From positions 1,556,501-1,620,500 of the forward strand of contig WPIO01000020.1 of assembly GCA_009760855.2 (NCBI GenBank): a stretch of DNA of 64,000 nt. Reading direction: 5' to 3'. The translations under genes and the position numbers were made by a program. Positions 1 to 13,076 of the stretch are shown piece after piece. Position 1 is the first letter of the stretch. Each line of letters starts with the position of its first letter. A model generated the notes under the pieces. It had not been told where the DNA came from. It made no database searches and worked only from the letters and a program-made list of their open reading frames with translations. The DNA is from Cristatella mucedo (taxonomy: Eukaryota; Bryozoa; Phylactolaemata; Cristatellidae).

Positions 1-250
1 AGAACATTGACATCTCTTGACAAGAAAACATTGACAAGAAAACATTGACATTTGCCAGCATTTCGGGACAGCCCTGAAAATCAGATGTCGGTTGATGAAA
101 GGTACAGGTAGGTACAGCTGCCTCACCAACCAAGCTCTCCATGCTAGGCACACAAGAGCCATCCATTAGCAGCCCTGAAGGATAAAAAAAAAGTGACCCG
201 AACAAAAAAGTGGCATCGTGTGTGGGCGTGTGAGCTACTGATTCCGTCCT

Positions 251-814
251 CCTTTAACCCACATCACACCACTTCTCGCCGACCTGCACTGGCTACCAGT
301 CAAGCAACGGATTGACTTTAAGGTTTTATCGCTCACTTTTAGGTCACTTCATTCTTTGGCTCCAGCCTATCTCTCAGATCTACTCACCCACCAGATACCA
401 CCCGCTTTTCGGAATCTAACAGTCTACCAATACCTCGTACAAACCTCAAATCCTTTGGAGACCGTGCATTTAGTTCGTATGCTCCCAAGGCCTGGAACTC
501 CCGACTTGCGTCAGAACATCTCCTGACTTAACCACATTTAAAAAGAACCTAAAAACACCTATTTAGGACAGCATTTAGTGGTCTTTGTGATCCGCCCTTT
601 CATGTGCTTATGCGTGCTGACACTGTCCATGCTGCCACTAACCACATTTGCATGCTAACCTAGTGCATGTCACCCTTGACCATGTTATTCATGTTGTTTA
701 TCAAGCATGAAATTACTCACCGTTCAATCGCATTTCCCTTTGCAGCAAATGTAAAGCGCCTAGAAAGAGATTGAGTTCTCTGAGGACGCTTTATCAAGTG
801 CATTATTATTATTA
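251..814 (+). mobile_element. L2-clade LINE, 5'-truncated 3' end
   Basis: The first about 240 bp read as the C-terminal end of an L2-type ORF2 protein: LADLHWLPVKQRIDFKVLSL, then HSLAPAYLSDLL, a stretch typical of the region after the reverse transcriptase. A 3' untranslated part follows and ends with the family tail (aaagcgcctagaaagagatt, then gcgctttatcaagtgcatta) and an ATT repeat. The copy is truncated and cannot be autonomous. This is the longest copy of the ATT-tailed subfamily in the window and serves as the reference for the shorter ones. Confidence 0.85.
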
Positions 815-3800
815 ACTGAAACAGCAGACGACTTTCAGCTAGGAAGAGCTCCGGCACTTTGCCGACCCCTACCGAGCTCAATTCAGCGTATTCTAAATTC
901 GGCTGATACTTTCAAATTGGCTCTACCGTTTCGAATTATTTTATTCCTACTGCCGTGTGGATGATTCACGCAAAGCCTGAGGGTGAAGTTCTTGCTGCTC
1001 AACTGCACTACCGTAGCCCAGTAGGTGCTGCAGCTGCATCGCATGAAGCAACTTGCTACGGTTGTGCAGTTCGCGATTCACCCAAGCTGCATGCTCCAGT
1101 TTTCCCCTCCACCTAGTAGGTGTGCAAGCGTGCACTCACGCTCATTTTGTGCTTCGTGGCAGCATCACAGCATTGCAAAGCAAAGTTTAGTTGACGTGCC
1201 CCGAGCCCATCGTACCGTAGCATAGGCAGCAAGTGCCGGGTTACTATCCACAAGTGGGCCACCAGCAATCCACTGATGGGTCGGAGGGCCTAATTAATAA
1301 TAATAGACCAATAATAATAATAATAGGTAATTTTTACAGCACTCTATCCAGGCACTGACGACTCGGTGCACGTTTTGTGTCCTGCTACATGCGACAGGGA
1401 AGCAGCCACTGCTGATTCGTAAACAATAGCTACCTCTCCCCCAAACACTCCTCCTAGCCTCTGAAGGGAGAGCATCCAGTGGCTCCCGTGAAGAAAAGGG
1501 AAACTTGCTGCTATTGATTAGCTAAAGAATAAAGGCGAAACAAGAGGAGATCCGGTCAACGTGTCGGTGAAGGCTGTGGCGGGCAAAAGTGAAATGGCAG
1601 GCTCAGGGAGCTAATCCAAGCCTTGAAGAATGGCTTATGCAGCTTCGCTTTGCCCACGGCAGTGGCTTATATGAACATAGCAGAACCAGCACAGCCTCTG
1701 TCACTACCGCTGTCAGGCACTTTCTATGTGTGCACAGCAGGTTTGGTCCACGATCTTTAGCCTTGGCCGCAACTAGCTATCCATCCAAGTAGGGCTCACT
1801 GTTGGCAACACTGGGCGATAGCCAGGACAAGGATAACGAGCCACCTCGCACCAACATTGAACTAAGTTATTTTTGTAATAGCTCGTCAGAGCTGCATTGC
1901 AACTATCTAAACACAACCACGATCAAAGGGCCAAGCATGCCACGTGGGTCGTGAGTTTGCATTGCATCCCACTCGGGCGCCCATCGGCTCTGACAGTGAT
2001 GGTGAGCACGTGAGTGCCAGTACGTGTATCTTCGTAGCAGATAAGACCACGCAGCACAAACGTACAGTAGAGCAACTCGCAGCAGCAAGATGCCGATAGC
2101 AACGGCCTTCACCTACCTATGACGGCATGAACTCTGACAGAGAGCTGTGTGCGTAGCAAGAGCGAGTTCTTTCGCCTGTGCAAAGATGAAACGAAGCACT
2201 AGGACAAGCAGCAGGCTGGCGGCCAGATCAGTTCTCCGACTCAATTATTCACAACAGAGAGTAAATCGGCAAACAGTAACAAGAAAACATGCAATTGCAG
2301 GTTATGTAGGTCATCTAGTGCAATCGAAGTAGGACTTGGAGCATATTACTGAGATGCAAGCTGAACCCTAACATTCAGCAACGAAGGTCACACCAAACAC
2401 AATCATGCCATACAAGGTCATGCCTGACAAGATCACACCAGACACAAGTGGATTCCATAGGCAGATAAAGGGAGGCGGCAAGGTAGTAAACCCTTGCACG
2501 AACGAGAGCATTCTAGGTTATCGAAAAAAGTACTGGCTGGGAAGACACACGATATGCCTGCAGGGTGCTCCAAAGGGGGACCACGGATTGCCCCTACAAG
2601 TGCATGCACCTTTACAATATGGCAACATGAACATGCAGATAATACGCAATGCGACATATACTTGTGCACAGAGATGCGCGCCCACATGCGCACACACTAC
2701 TTCGTCAATAGCAAGCAGAGATTTATTAACTTCGATAAAAGGTACACAGCATATAATTGTTATCGTCAAATGAACAATCAGCACCAGCAGCATACGACAA
2801 ACGCATGTCAAATAGCAAAGTGCAGGGCTTTGCCATAGCACGGTATAGGGTGAGGAGGAGATGGGCATTGACAGCACGGCAAAACAGCTGGTGCTTCTCT
2901 CAATCAAACTAGCGACAAATTTCTGTACCCTTAAATCCTTAAACACCTAGTCTCAATTAGCCTTACTAAACTTCATCTCCTTTGTAAAACCGAGTCGGGA
3001 GCACACACGCGGCTTCAGCCGTTTTCACTACACTGTGAGCCAGTGGGAAGGATGTGAGTGAAGTCATTCTGCCGGACGAGCCAAGACATACATCGCAGCT
3101 CGAGCCCAGCTGCTGCTGCTTGTGACCATTTGCATGCTGCTCACTGCCGTGCAGATGTTCGTAGTCTCTCGCGAGCACCCGAACGCCTGCCGTGGACGTC
3201 GGCTGTCATTTGAGCTCTTGGCACCCGTGCATGTTTGCGAGCACTCACACGTGGGGTGTGCAAGGTATTTTGGTTGATCACACCTTCAACTTGCACAAAA
3301 AGTCATCGATCTTGCATCTTTAAAGTCTCTGCTAAGGATGCATATGTTCCGATCAGCTTTACCTTCGTCTCAGTGAACTTGTCTGCTTTTTGTTCCGGTG
3401 CACTTTGCGTGTGTGCCTGGCGGTTTGCTCACCTTGCGCGAGCACCTGGATGTGCTGCAGTCACGTGCTATGCAGCAGCCACTGGCATCCTGGACCGATG
3501 ACTTTGCCACCGACACTGCCCGTCAGAGCTCGAGACCGAGTACCACGTGGTCAGCTACATCTGCCTACTATGTGATTCTGGGTGGCCTCACTGGAGGGGT
3601 GGGGAAGGGGCTCATCAAGCACACCTGAGGAGCGGCCTATCGGTCGGAGGTGGGTGAGCTGCTGCATACCACTCACCCACGATCAGTCCTCAAGCCGGAC
3701 CTCGTTGGCTGTCGACAACAGGGATGGACCCTGTTACTGCAGCTGACGTGGGTGGACATTGTTATTGTTGACGTGCGGTTTCGTTCGATGGGAGCACCGA

Positions 3801-4291
3801 GGCCGGAGTGATAAAGGCCCAAAAGAAGGTTGGCCAGTACACTGATGGTGTCCCTGGCTAGCTGAACTCTATGCACTCACCGGTTGATGGTGAACCGTGT
3901 GGCCATTCGTGGTCGGTACCTTTGGCAGTGGACAACGAACAGGACAGTGGCCGGTCTGGCGATAGCTATTCGTCTGTGGCCATAATTGGGTCGGAGGCTG
4001 TGCTGTCCCTCTTGTGGTGCCTGGGGCTGCCGCTACCCGGCTCCTGCCGGAAAGGGATCATCTGGCTGATTGCACAACTATTCACATTAAAATCAATTGT
4101 TTACCTCCTGCACTACTTAGCTCGGCTTCAGCTCATTACAAAACGTCCATATTCTCCTACGGCACAGTTAACTCGATCTGGGAATAACGTTTTTAAGGGG
4201 TAGAGACTACACAGCAATATCAGGTTGCAGATCAGTAAACAGCAGCCTGGATGTCACTGCCGTCTGATATCACGACATCCCCTGCTATGAT
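815..4291. other. Unassigned non-coding stretch
   Basis: I see no gene here. The stretch holds a short imperfect AAT microsatellite near 1290-1327 and only short ORFs on both strands, none with recognisable similarity or paired splice sites. It is probably intronic or intergenic DNA. Confidence 0.5.
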
Positions 4292-4450
4292 GACATTAAA
4301 AAGAACCTAAAAACCCACCAGCTCCTCACAGCATGTGCCCCGTGCGATGACTTTTCCTTTCCGTGCTTATGAAGGGTGACATTGTGCATGCTACCACCAC
4401 CTAGTTCCCTTATTTCCTTTCCAGCATATTTAAAGTGCCTAGACAGTAAT
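4292..4450 (+). mobile_element. Degraded L2 LINE 3' fragment
   Basis: This stretch contains diverged versions of the L2 3' untranslated landmarks: acattaaaaagaacctaaaaac, cattgtgcatgctaccacc, and tttaaagtgcctagacagta. It is older or more eroded than the copy that follows at 4541. Confidence 0.55.
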
Positions 4451-4540
4451 CTTGCTCTTAGATCGTGTGATACAAAACATTTTATAGTTGCTAGTTTTCA
4501 TAATTAGAGTACAACTTTTTCACATGTCTGTTTTTCACAG

Positions 4541-4750
4541 CTTCTTACGCGTGCTGACACTGTGCATGCTGCCACTACCCATACTTGCATGCTGACCATG
4601 TGCATGTCACCCCTAACCATGCTATTCTTGTTATTTATTGAGCATGCTACCACTGACCGTTCGATCTTGTTTCATTTGCAGCAAATGTAAGCGCCCAGCG
4701 AGAGATTGAGTTCTCTGAGGGCGTTCCATCGAGTGTATTATCATTATTAC
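4541..4750 (+). mobile_element. L2 LINE 3' tail (ATT subfamily)
   Basis: The copy carries the conserved run from cgtgctgacactgtgcatgc through gcatgtcacccctaaccatg to the terminal gcgcccagcgagagattgag, followed by an ATT-like tail. It is heavily 5'-truncated and has no coding part. Confidence 0.8.
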
Positions 4751-4989
4751 CGTTAGAAAGTCAGCAACCAACTGAATAACGAATGCATTGCCAAAGAAAT
4801 CGCTAAACACTTCGGTTCATAAACTACGACAATCCGTTGGGGTCAAAGTGAAAAGGGATTCTTCGAAATCTGCATGCTCTGCTGGGTGGTCACATAGCAA
4901 CCATACTGGCAAACCTTAATATAGCAAGGTGATTAGTTTCCATGGGCCACAGCTACAACACCCACCAGGGAAGATTAGGTACTAAGTAC

Positions 4990-5151
4990 TAGCTGATTTA
5001 ACAGCCTCTTTTGTATAGCGACAGAAGAGCCTTTAAGGCTATCACCACCGTTTGCAGTGTCGATAAAGGATTGCCCACCGCAGAATTAGAACCCACAACA
5101 TCGGGACCGAGGTCGTGAAAAGCAACCGCCTTACCTAGTGCGCCCTCACGG
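4990..5151 (-). mobile_element. tRNA-derived SINE, family 2
   Basis: On the minus strand it has a tRNA-like head with a degenerate pol III B box (related copies read GGGTTCGAATCC). A body follows with agcctttaaggctc and a 3' end aaaagaggctgttaaatcag. At least seven clear relatives lie elsewhere in the window, for example at 26311, 37096 and 60621. Confidence 0.75.
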
Positions 5152-5951
5152 CATAGGAAATAACTGAAACCAGTGAAAGAATGAAACAGAAGACTGCTCA
5201 GCTAGCAGCACACCACCACACAGGTTTACTTCTCTGAAGGAAGCAGGGGGCATGCCTCAAGGGGGAAGGAGGAGACTAATAATGGAGAACGAATAAGTGC
5301 ATGTAACAACCCCTGGGTCTACAGCAACCAGTAAGAACTCGGATTCCCAAAAGAATGCAGGAATTCGCAAGGACACCGGAACTGCAGATTAAATATATGC
5401 TACGGCACCTGACACCTTCGGCTCATATTACCGTGCTTACCAAAGGCATTAGTGGCTGAAGACTGTGGCAGCCTGAAGTTCTCTGGTCTTGGATAACTAA
5501 GCCGGTAGTCAAGTTTTTTCGGTAGAGACTAAACCTTGCTTGACCTTGAATGAACCTAAGTGGAAGCATCCGGAGGTGCAATGTCACACATCTGCACATG
5601 CAGGCGTCTTGGCTAGCCAATAGAAGGAGTGCTTTCTTTCAACCAATTGACACGATATAACTTACGGGCTTCGTGCCGAGGCTACTTTTGAGATGGTCTC
5701 CTTATTTCAAGTACACTATGAATAAAGAATGATTATTTTTGATTGGCAGCGCTCACAAGCTAATCTCAATTGTTACACAAATGTCGGAGGGAGGCAGTGG
5801 TGAACAGCTCGTTTGTAGCTCGTTTGTATTTCAATGATGTAGGCATTGCTCGGCTTGTCGAACTGCAATTGTCTAGCTAAAGCAACCACGATCAATGCAT
5901 TCTAAATGTCAGTGGCCCTATAGCTAGTATCGATAGTATAGTATGGATAGT

Positions 5952-6256
5952 ATCCCCTGACCTGACCACATTTAAAAGGAACTTAAAAACACACCTATTT
6001 AGGAGAGCATTTAGTGGGTCCCTGTGATTCGTCCTTTCATGTGCTTATGCGTGCTGACACTGTGCATGCTGCCACTAACCACATTTGCATGCTGACCCTG
6101 TGCATGTCACCCCTAACCATGTTATTAATTCTGTTTGTTTTTCAAGCATGATTTTACTTACCATTCAATTGCATTTTATTTGCAGCAAATGCAAAGCGCC
6201 TAGAAAGAGATTAAGTTCTTTGAGGGTGCTTTATCAAGTGCATTATTATTATTATA
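5952..6256 (+). mobile_element. L2 LINE 3' end (ATT subfamily)
   Basis: Begins at cctgacctgaccacatttaa and runs through the conserved 3' untranslated region to gcgcctagaaagagattaag and an ATT tail. It is nearly collinear with the copies at 9945 and 251, which suggests repeated 5' truncation at the end of ORF2. Confidence 0.85.
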
Positions 6257-7867
6257 GCTTAGTAGAGTTGATATCAGTAGATCGGGCTTATTGACTGATT
6301 AAGGCGATGATATTTGAAGCAAATATTCGAAGATTCATTAGCCTCAGGAGTGAATGCAAGAAGGCTTCAATGTTCTTTCCAATGACGTCCAGCTCTAGGC
6401 ACTGTAGCTCTCCAAGGGCGAATCATGCACTAGCCTGAGTAAGCATCTGTCGAGTGCACCGACTACCCTTCCGCCCCCATTTAAAATATAGCAGCAAGCC
6501 CTATTTCCGGACAGCCTCAAGCTCGACGTAGCGTTGCAGGAGCAAAGCTGCCAAGCCTTCCTAAGTCAGTGGCAAAAGCACCCTTATGGCCTAAAGACCC
6601 TGAAACTGGTTGCCGCTGAGAAATGCATGCTGCCTAGCAGGTTTATTTAGTCCCGTTGCACATGAAACTGGTTGAACCCTCTTTCGTGAAAGACCGCAAA
6701 GCTGCGGCATGTGGGAAGGGAAAACATCCGGAAAGACGCTTTCGCTCTCCCGAAATGAAAGGGCACATGTCATTTCCAGAGGACCTGAAGCTGCATACCG
6801 AAGCGTCAGGAGGCATGTCCAAAGCAAAATTCTTCTTGTAGCCCGAGCTTACCACTGGCACTTAGACAGACCTTTATCAACGAGGAATCGCCTTCCAAGC
6901 CATCCTAATTGGCTACATCGATAGCCTCACCCTCATTGGAATGGAATCAGCCTAGGCACCGTGGATGCATCATTCCTGCCCCATCGAAATAACAAAGACG
7001 GTCGCTTTCTCGGAGATGACTTGGAGAGCTGCTCATCGTCTGAGAAGCCTTTAGAGCTGCTCTCTAAGCTTGGCAGCCCTTCCCCAGAAGGTTGGTAGAC
7101 ACTACAGCAAGGCCACACTCGGCAGCCATAAAGGCTCCCAACTTCTGAGTCACCTTCCAGAAGGATGATGGGGGATAAAGCCACACAGGCAACAATGCCT
7201 AAGGGCCTAGGGTTAATGCTTCCAATAAGACTAGCTCGGGCAGACATGGATAGGATTTTTTTCTCTTTGCATGAACTGCCCCCCAGTCGACTTCTGCCAA
7301 GTGGCGCAGTGGATCGCTGCCTGCCCCTCTACGGTGCGTCGTGTTTGAACTGATCCCATTGCCACCGGCAGAGTTCAAAAGAATACCCCCTGCACATCGA
7401 TAGCAACTATCCAGATAACGCCATGAGGTCTCCACGTCGGGTTTCAGCTAACGTGTTTGGGTGTGTCATCAGCACACCCAGCCCCAAATGTCAGAAAGAC
7501 GAGGTCATACCTGTTTGGTTAGGCACCGATTTTGTACCGATCTGCTGAGGCAGTCATGCACAAGCACTGAACCGACAGGTAAAGAGCCTAGAGCCATACG
7601 ATCGGGGCAACGATTGACGATGAGGCAGTGGATAGCAAGCGACATGCAAGAAGCTCTCAGAGAAGAACCGACCGGTGAAGGAGGAGGCAGATTGGCAAAA
7701 AGGAAGAGAATAGAGTCGCTGTGACGGCCACACAATGCACCGAGGTGGGCCGCCGGCTAAACGAGTGACTAGAAAGGCTAGTTGCAATTGAGGGCTCAAG
7801 GCAGTGAACTGGACGATGAACTCCTCGAGATTTCAGTGCATCGAGATCGATCTCAAGGGCCGTGATA
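6257..7867. other. Unassigned non-coding stretch
   Basis: I found no recognisable gene, repeat or splice-site pair here. Several overlapping ORFs of 60-104 codons occur on both strands. None has family similarity I can name, and they read like chance ORFs in moderately GC-rich DNA. Confidence 0.45.
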
Positions 7868-8022
7868 GCCCCGGAGTTAAGGTGCTGCTCGCTCTCCACG
7901 ACCGAGGTCGTGGGTGCGAATCCTGCAGTGGGCGATCCTTTATAGTCTAATGCAAGCGGTTGTGACAGCCGTCAAGGCTCTTCTGCCGCCACAGAGATGA
8001 GACTGTTACATCAGCTAATCGC
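7868..8022 (+). mobile_element. tRNA-derived SINE, family 2 (eroded)
   Basis: Contains an A-box-like gttaaggtgct, the family hallmark cgaccgaggtcgtgggtgcgaatcc over the B box, tgcagtgggcgatcc, and a 3' end ggctcttctgccgc followed by ttacatcagctaat. Diverged, but the landmarks come in the same order as in the 37096 copy. Confidence 0.7.
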
Positions 8023-8689
8023 ATGAGAAAGAATTGGAAAACAAGCCGAGCCCCAGAATTCACTAGACGGCAAGATGGCTGCTAGGGCACCCTGCCACTA
8101 GCTGATCACAGTCTAGCACTCTGATCTGCACAGGGCTTCGCGAGGCCAAGCTATGTAAATCTAGCCCTCTCGGACAAGCTGGCTGTGCTGCAGTGGGCAC
8201 TGCCGAAGGCTGGTTGACAGCCTGCCTACTGACACTCGGCACTGGCAGCAGATGCATCTGTCACCTCTAGCATAATTGCTGAAGAGGAGGTGGAGGGGCC
8301 AACCAGCAAGAGCTGACGGCCACACAAGAAAAAAGTCACCCACCGAACGACAAGATGGGAGACTGCGGTTAGAGATGCTCGAATGCATTCCTGACTGCTG
8401 CCTAAGGATCAGGCCAGCACCTGCCGGACCTGCTGTAGGCATGCCGACGGCAGCAGCGGAGTTCGGCATCGGTAGCAGCCCATAAGGAGCGCCAAATGCC
8501 TCGATATAAAAAGTCAATGTCGGCAATGAAAACCTGCCTATTCAACAGCCACCTACAGACAACTAGCTAAATAGACAAGACATACAGTTCCCGAGGGATG
8601 TAAGTCAATTATTAACACTAAACTTATCTCGACAGCAGCCATAATCGAGCTGATACAGCACTCCAACTAATTAAAAAAAAGGTAAATTG

Positions 8690-8835
8690 TGGCTGATTCA
8701 GCAGCCTCCTTTATATGGAAGCAGAAGCACCTTAACGGTCATCACCACCCGCTTACAGTGGTCAATGAAGAATCGCCCACTGCAGGACTCGAACCCACGA
8801 CCAGGGCCGTGAAGAGCGAGCACTCTACCCCTGCG
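8690..8835 (-). mobile_element. tRNA-derived SINE, family 2
   Basis: The minus strand contains the B-box region (GGGTTCGAGTCCTGCAG), the GGGCGATTC motif and the family 3' end, ctgctgaatcagc. A partial copy of the other SINE family follows directly at 8843, so SINE insertions cluster here. Confidence 0.75.
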
Positions 8836-8842
8836 CTGCAGC

Positions 8843-8905
8843 GCTGGTTTAGCACAGTGGTTAAGGTGCACACCTCGACCGAGGTCAAGGTTAATGTATT
8901 TTATA
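8843..8905 (+). mobile_element. Partial SINE, family 1 (head only)
   Basis: The tRNA-like head gctggtttagcacagtgg, then ttaaggtgc and cctcgaccgaggtcaagg, matches the heads of the L2-tailed SINE at 17047 and 41777. The B-box half and the tail are missing or unrecognisable. Confidence 0.6.
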
Positions 8906-9214
8906 AAGAAGCATACAATATAATTCCTTCCTTTGTATACAACAAATGCTCCAACAGCAATGCATGCGACGGTACGGAAACACTCAATGTCCACGAACAA
9001 CTGTGTATTTGGGCTTGCAGCGCGACGACTCACGACTATCCCCTGCCCTAATTCTGACTGCCCCTTCTCTCTGCAGGCCCTAACTCATCCTCCAGAAAAC
9101 ATAAACTCGTCAAACCACAACCCTCAACAAATCATAAGCCCATAAAGCCATACGCCCTTGGCTGTGCCATAAGACCACACAATCAAAACTAGTAGAGGGG
9201 TCGATATTGTCCCA

Positions 9215-9630
9215 TGTTCCTCCCTCAATTTCAACTCATTCGCTTTCAATCTCAATTTCATTCAATTTCAAATCATCCCCTTGAAGCAGTCTTTCGAATC
9301 GCTTGTTTTGGCTCCACCCAAAAACAAGCTGGTGGCAGTAATCTATGGCCCCAGGTACTAAGTCCTTATTTATCTCAGATTTCTCTTATCTCATTTCGAA
9401 TCAATCCTCTATTGTGGGTGATTTTAACGTTCACCTTAACTGACACATCGAGTGCTGGGTTTCTGCACTGACGGGCTCATTTTTTTCTTTCGGCCTATGA
9501 GCCACACCCCATTCTCAACGAGGGTCACATATCCAATTGAATATTCTCCAAAAATTGTATGCTCTCGTCCCTATTATTATAAAATTCTGTGCATCAGACC
9601 ACATAGGTAGCTCATTCAGTCTGTAGTGTG
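9215..9630 (+). mobile_element. L2-clade LINE endonuclease fragment
   Basis: The plus strand encodes IVGDFNVHL, the signature of the apurinic-type endonuclease of CR1/L2 LINEs. It is preceded in another frame by VAVIYGP, matching the usual VVxIYRPP strand. SDHIGSSFSL follows, matching the usual SDHF motif. These three signatures in the right order support a LINE ORF2 N-terminal fragment with at least one frame change, so it is non-functional. It may belong with the L2 tail at 9945. Confidence 0.6.
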
Positions 9631-9944
9631 TGCCCTCATCCCCGTCCAGAATCATCTGTGAATCTAGACTAGCAATCCTCTCGATCGTCGTACGTATCGG
9701 CATACAGAACATAGCTATATCCGTATACATTGAAGATTGCAGGAACAAGGACCTTTATCGGTGGCTAACCATAGAGAGCAACTCGAGCATGGCCAGGAGT
9801 CGTCCCCCAATGCAGGCAGCAGAAGGAGGAGCAGTGTTGGTGGTCGTGCTCGGCGCTGACACGGCGCTCGAACACGTGAAGCGATCAGACGCGTTGTCGG
9901 GTTGCAGTCGTGGCCTCGGTCACCACAGGATATCTCACAACATG

Positions 9945-10250
9945 CCCTGACTTGACCACATTTAAAAAGAACTTAAAATGCACCTATTTAAGACAGCATT
10001 TAGTGGGTCCCTGTGATTCGTCCTTTATGTGTTTAGGGGTGCTGACACTGTGCATGCTGCCACTAACCATACTTGCATGCTGACCCTGTGCATGTCACCC
10101 CTAACCACGTTATTAATGGTTATTTATCAAGCATGATATTACTCACCATTCAATTGTGTTTCCCTTTGCAGCAAATGTAAAGCGCCTAGAAAGAGATTGA
10201 GTTATCTGAGGGCGCTTTATCAAGTGAATTATTATTATCATTATTATTAT
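9945..10250 (+). mobile_element. L2 LINE 3' end (ATT subfamily)
   Basis: Full-length 3' untranslated region of the ATT-tailed subfamily, from cctgacttgaccacatttaa to gcgcctagaaagagattgag and a mixed ATT/ATC tail. Almost collinear with the copy at 5952. Confidence 0.85.
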
Positions 10251-10727
10251 CACCTGCCTCGAGAGGCCAATCTAATTATGCTGCTGGCATCGCTCATATA
10301 CAAACACCTGGTCTCGAGACCCGTGACGGCAATGTTGAATGAAATCGGGCGAGAAAGTAACCCTGAAAGAGAGTGCCTACCAGTGACCTATATACTAAAG
10401 TTAGGATGCAAACGGTGCTGTGTCGACTTTGGGAAGAGGACCTTGTAGAACGAGTGGCCAAGAGTAAGGCCGAGTAAGCAGCTCACAGCTGGAAGGTTTC
10501 GGCTGGCCAAATGCCACACTCACGGGGTTCTGAAGATTGGTGGTCGGTTTATTGGACACACGAAAGCAAATTTCAATTCTTTGGCAACAAAAAACATTGG
10601 ATTTAAATAAGCTGAAGAAAAGGGGAGAAATACAGAGATGATTGCCGACAGTAGTCGGTGAAGTACGGTGGCGGCAGGAGTACGGTTAGTTACGGACTCT
10701 TTTTCGATCGACTTTTTTAAGCGACTG

Positions 10728-11280
10728 TCGGTATGCACTCGGTAGCCAACAGACTTCATCTCACGCAACAAAGAGAAAGTGGGAAGCATAGCAGTACGGA
10801 GAGCAGTTGAGGTAGTGAGTAACATTGAAGTAGCAGCTCAGGACCGCTGACAAGAATTTGCCATAGTCGGCTGCAGGAGAGTAGTTGCCGTTGGAAGTGA
10901 GTTCAAGTCTAGGACCTGCAGAGCTAAAGCTTCTGTTGCCAACGGTCTTGAATTAGGAGGAATGGAACAGCTAAGTGATTGTCCATACATGACCTGAGTG
11001 CATGAGGAGGCTGAAACTGGTGCAGCAGTTCAGCTATGCATGGAGGAACCAAGCCACGGTGGGCCATGTGGATCAGCGTAGGAACTTTGCTCTGTATCCG
11101 TTGATCAACTGGCAGCCATCCTAGCTCTTTTAGCAAAGGAGACACATGGTTAAACCTCCGGGCTTTGCAAAAATAGCCTTGCAGCCGTGTTCAATGCCAG
11201 CTGCAGGACTTTTTCGGTAGCCCAGCTAAAAGGGAATCACAATAATCTAAACAAGACAGAACTAAAGAGCTAGTTAAATT
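10728..11280 (-). mobile_element. L2 LINE ORF2 3' fragment (second subfamily)
   Basis: On the minus strand this encodes SPLLKELGWLPVDQRIQSKV and AELLHQFQPPHALRSC, then, in another frame, MLPTFSLLREMKSVGYR. This is the same C-terminal ORF2 segment as at 51240-52122 (plus) and 28326-30340 (minus). It is 5'-truncated and frame-shifted. The long GT microsatellite starts just beyond its 5' side. Confidence 0.85.
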
Positions 11281-11337
11281 GTTTGCAAGCCACCGTGAAA
11301 GTCAGTCCACATGCATGTACGAACATGAATGTGTGCG

Positions 11338-11438
<101 letters not shown>

Positions 11439-11836
11439 GTGGGGAAAGAGAAAGCATGTGCATGTGAGAAAGTGTGTGCATGTGTGCGTACGGATGGGAA
11501 TAATGTGCGCTCACGTGTGTATATACACACTTGGTATATGTGCATATGAGCAAGCAAGCATGCATAAACGCTGGCGCAGTCATAAACCAGTACCTGTGAG
11601 ATTTACCAACCTATACAATTCAGTAAACTGACACATGGTTGAGGCAGACTACCCTGGGTTCTATGCATTGGTAGGCTGGCTCGTTTGCCTGCTATAAGAC
11701 GGTAATGCCATTAGTGAAGGAGCTGCCAACAGCTGGCTAGCATGTCAGCCGAAGCTTTATCATCAGCATGACCCAGGCAATGAGGTCGGCTTGATGGGCT
11801 GCTACTGCTGCCATACCGACTTCCAAAGGGGAGGTG

Positions 11837-11872
11837 TGTGTGTGTGTGTGTGTGTGTTTTGTGTGTGTGTGA
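11837..11872. repeat. Short interrupted (GT)n tract
   Basis: Two short GT runs separated by TTTT, next to a second GT-rich area. A simple-sequence tract with no gene content. Confidence 0.9.
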
Positions 11873-12049
11873 GAAGGAGTACAAGAGGAAGCGATGACAT
11901 CACCACTAGAGGGCCTGCTATAACTGCACTGTGCCAAGGCAGGCATCGGCCAGGTGTAAATTATAGTAGGCAGTGTGCTAATTAGACAGAGGAAGCATCC
12001 AGACGAATCTATATTTCCATTCGAGCAGCTGTAAGCTGGGTTGATGTTG

Positions 12050-13076
12050 ACTCAGCTCACATTAATAGATGGGTGGACCCCTGCACCCCCCCTCCAGAGC
12101 CACCCATGCCAGTCTCTGGCTGTGCTCAAGGCCAGGCCTCAGACACCATGCAGCCAGTGGTGGCAAGTCGGTTAGGCTGCCACGTCTCCCTCACTACCGA
12201 AAGAACTGTGGCTCGGCAGCAGCACCAGGCACTCTCTGCACACAACCCGGCATGCACTGCAGCAGAGGAGTAAAGAAGCCGTGCTGCCAAGCAGCAAGAG
12301 CAAAGGTCGTCGCTCCTTTAAGCAAGCAGCCGACTCTCCGGCTTGCTTGGCCACACAGCCAGCCCTGCTGCTACTGCTACTGCTGCCGCCTGCCGAGCTT
12401 TTCTGCCCTCCGAGAGAGAGAGAGAGAGAGAGAAAGAGCAAACAAAGGACGTGTGCCAGCGATGCATTGGCAGCAAAGGCAAACAAGCGATGCAGCACGC
12501 ATGCCAGACGTCAGCAAACATGCAGTCCCAGCTCGATGCTGCCTCCAATATGTGCCGCCTGCTGAGAAAAATGGGCCCAAAGTCCTTGGACAGGAAGCAC
12601 GGAGTGCACACAGCCTGAAGAAGCTGCCCAAGGCTACTGCAGCTATCCCGGTTCGGTCGCACAGCAAGCAAGTGGAGGGGGGGCTCTGCTGTCCACCAAG
12701 CCGGGGTCGTGTGATCGGCTTCAGTTCGGCCTCAGTCGGCACTCTCGGCTCTCGATCTGCGCAAACGGTTTGCCAGCCTGGTGGCTGGTACAAAAAAACG
12801 CAGCACACACAAAATTTTGCCAAGAGGCAAGTCGAGCGAGCAGTCGACACAGTAGCACTCGAAGACTGCAAAAAGTCCTCTCACTGCCGTGGAGAGAGTG
12901 CCCGATGAGCTGAGCGAGACGGGCGCCTGCTTGCGAGCATTGGCTCGAATGGGGGCAGAGAAATACTTGTGGCCAAGGCAGCGAGTAGCCATCACTTCCG
13001 GTAACAGGGGGGACTTGCGAGCCCAGCAGCAGTGGCGAAGAAGCAGGAGAGATGAAGCTTAAGGCTGCCGGCTGCA
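12050..13076 (+). promoter_or_regulatory. GC-rich patch, possible promoter/5'UTR region
   Basis: GC- and CA/GCAG-rich compared with its AT-richer flanks, open in several frames on both strands (a 279-codon plus-strand ORF crosses it) but with no recognisable protein. A short (GA)n tract lies at about 12413-12434. At its right end is a small plus-strand ORF running into a consensus splice donor at 13134. This makes a promoter plus first exon possible but unproven. It could also be ordinary intronic sequence of the long FHOD first intron. Confidence 0.25.

Noticed and set aside
12069-12908. 279-codon plus-strand ORF
   Set aside because: Composition follows the GC/GA-rich DNA (for example an Arg-Glu run over (GA)n), overlapping frames are open on both strands, and no motif is recognisable.
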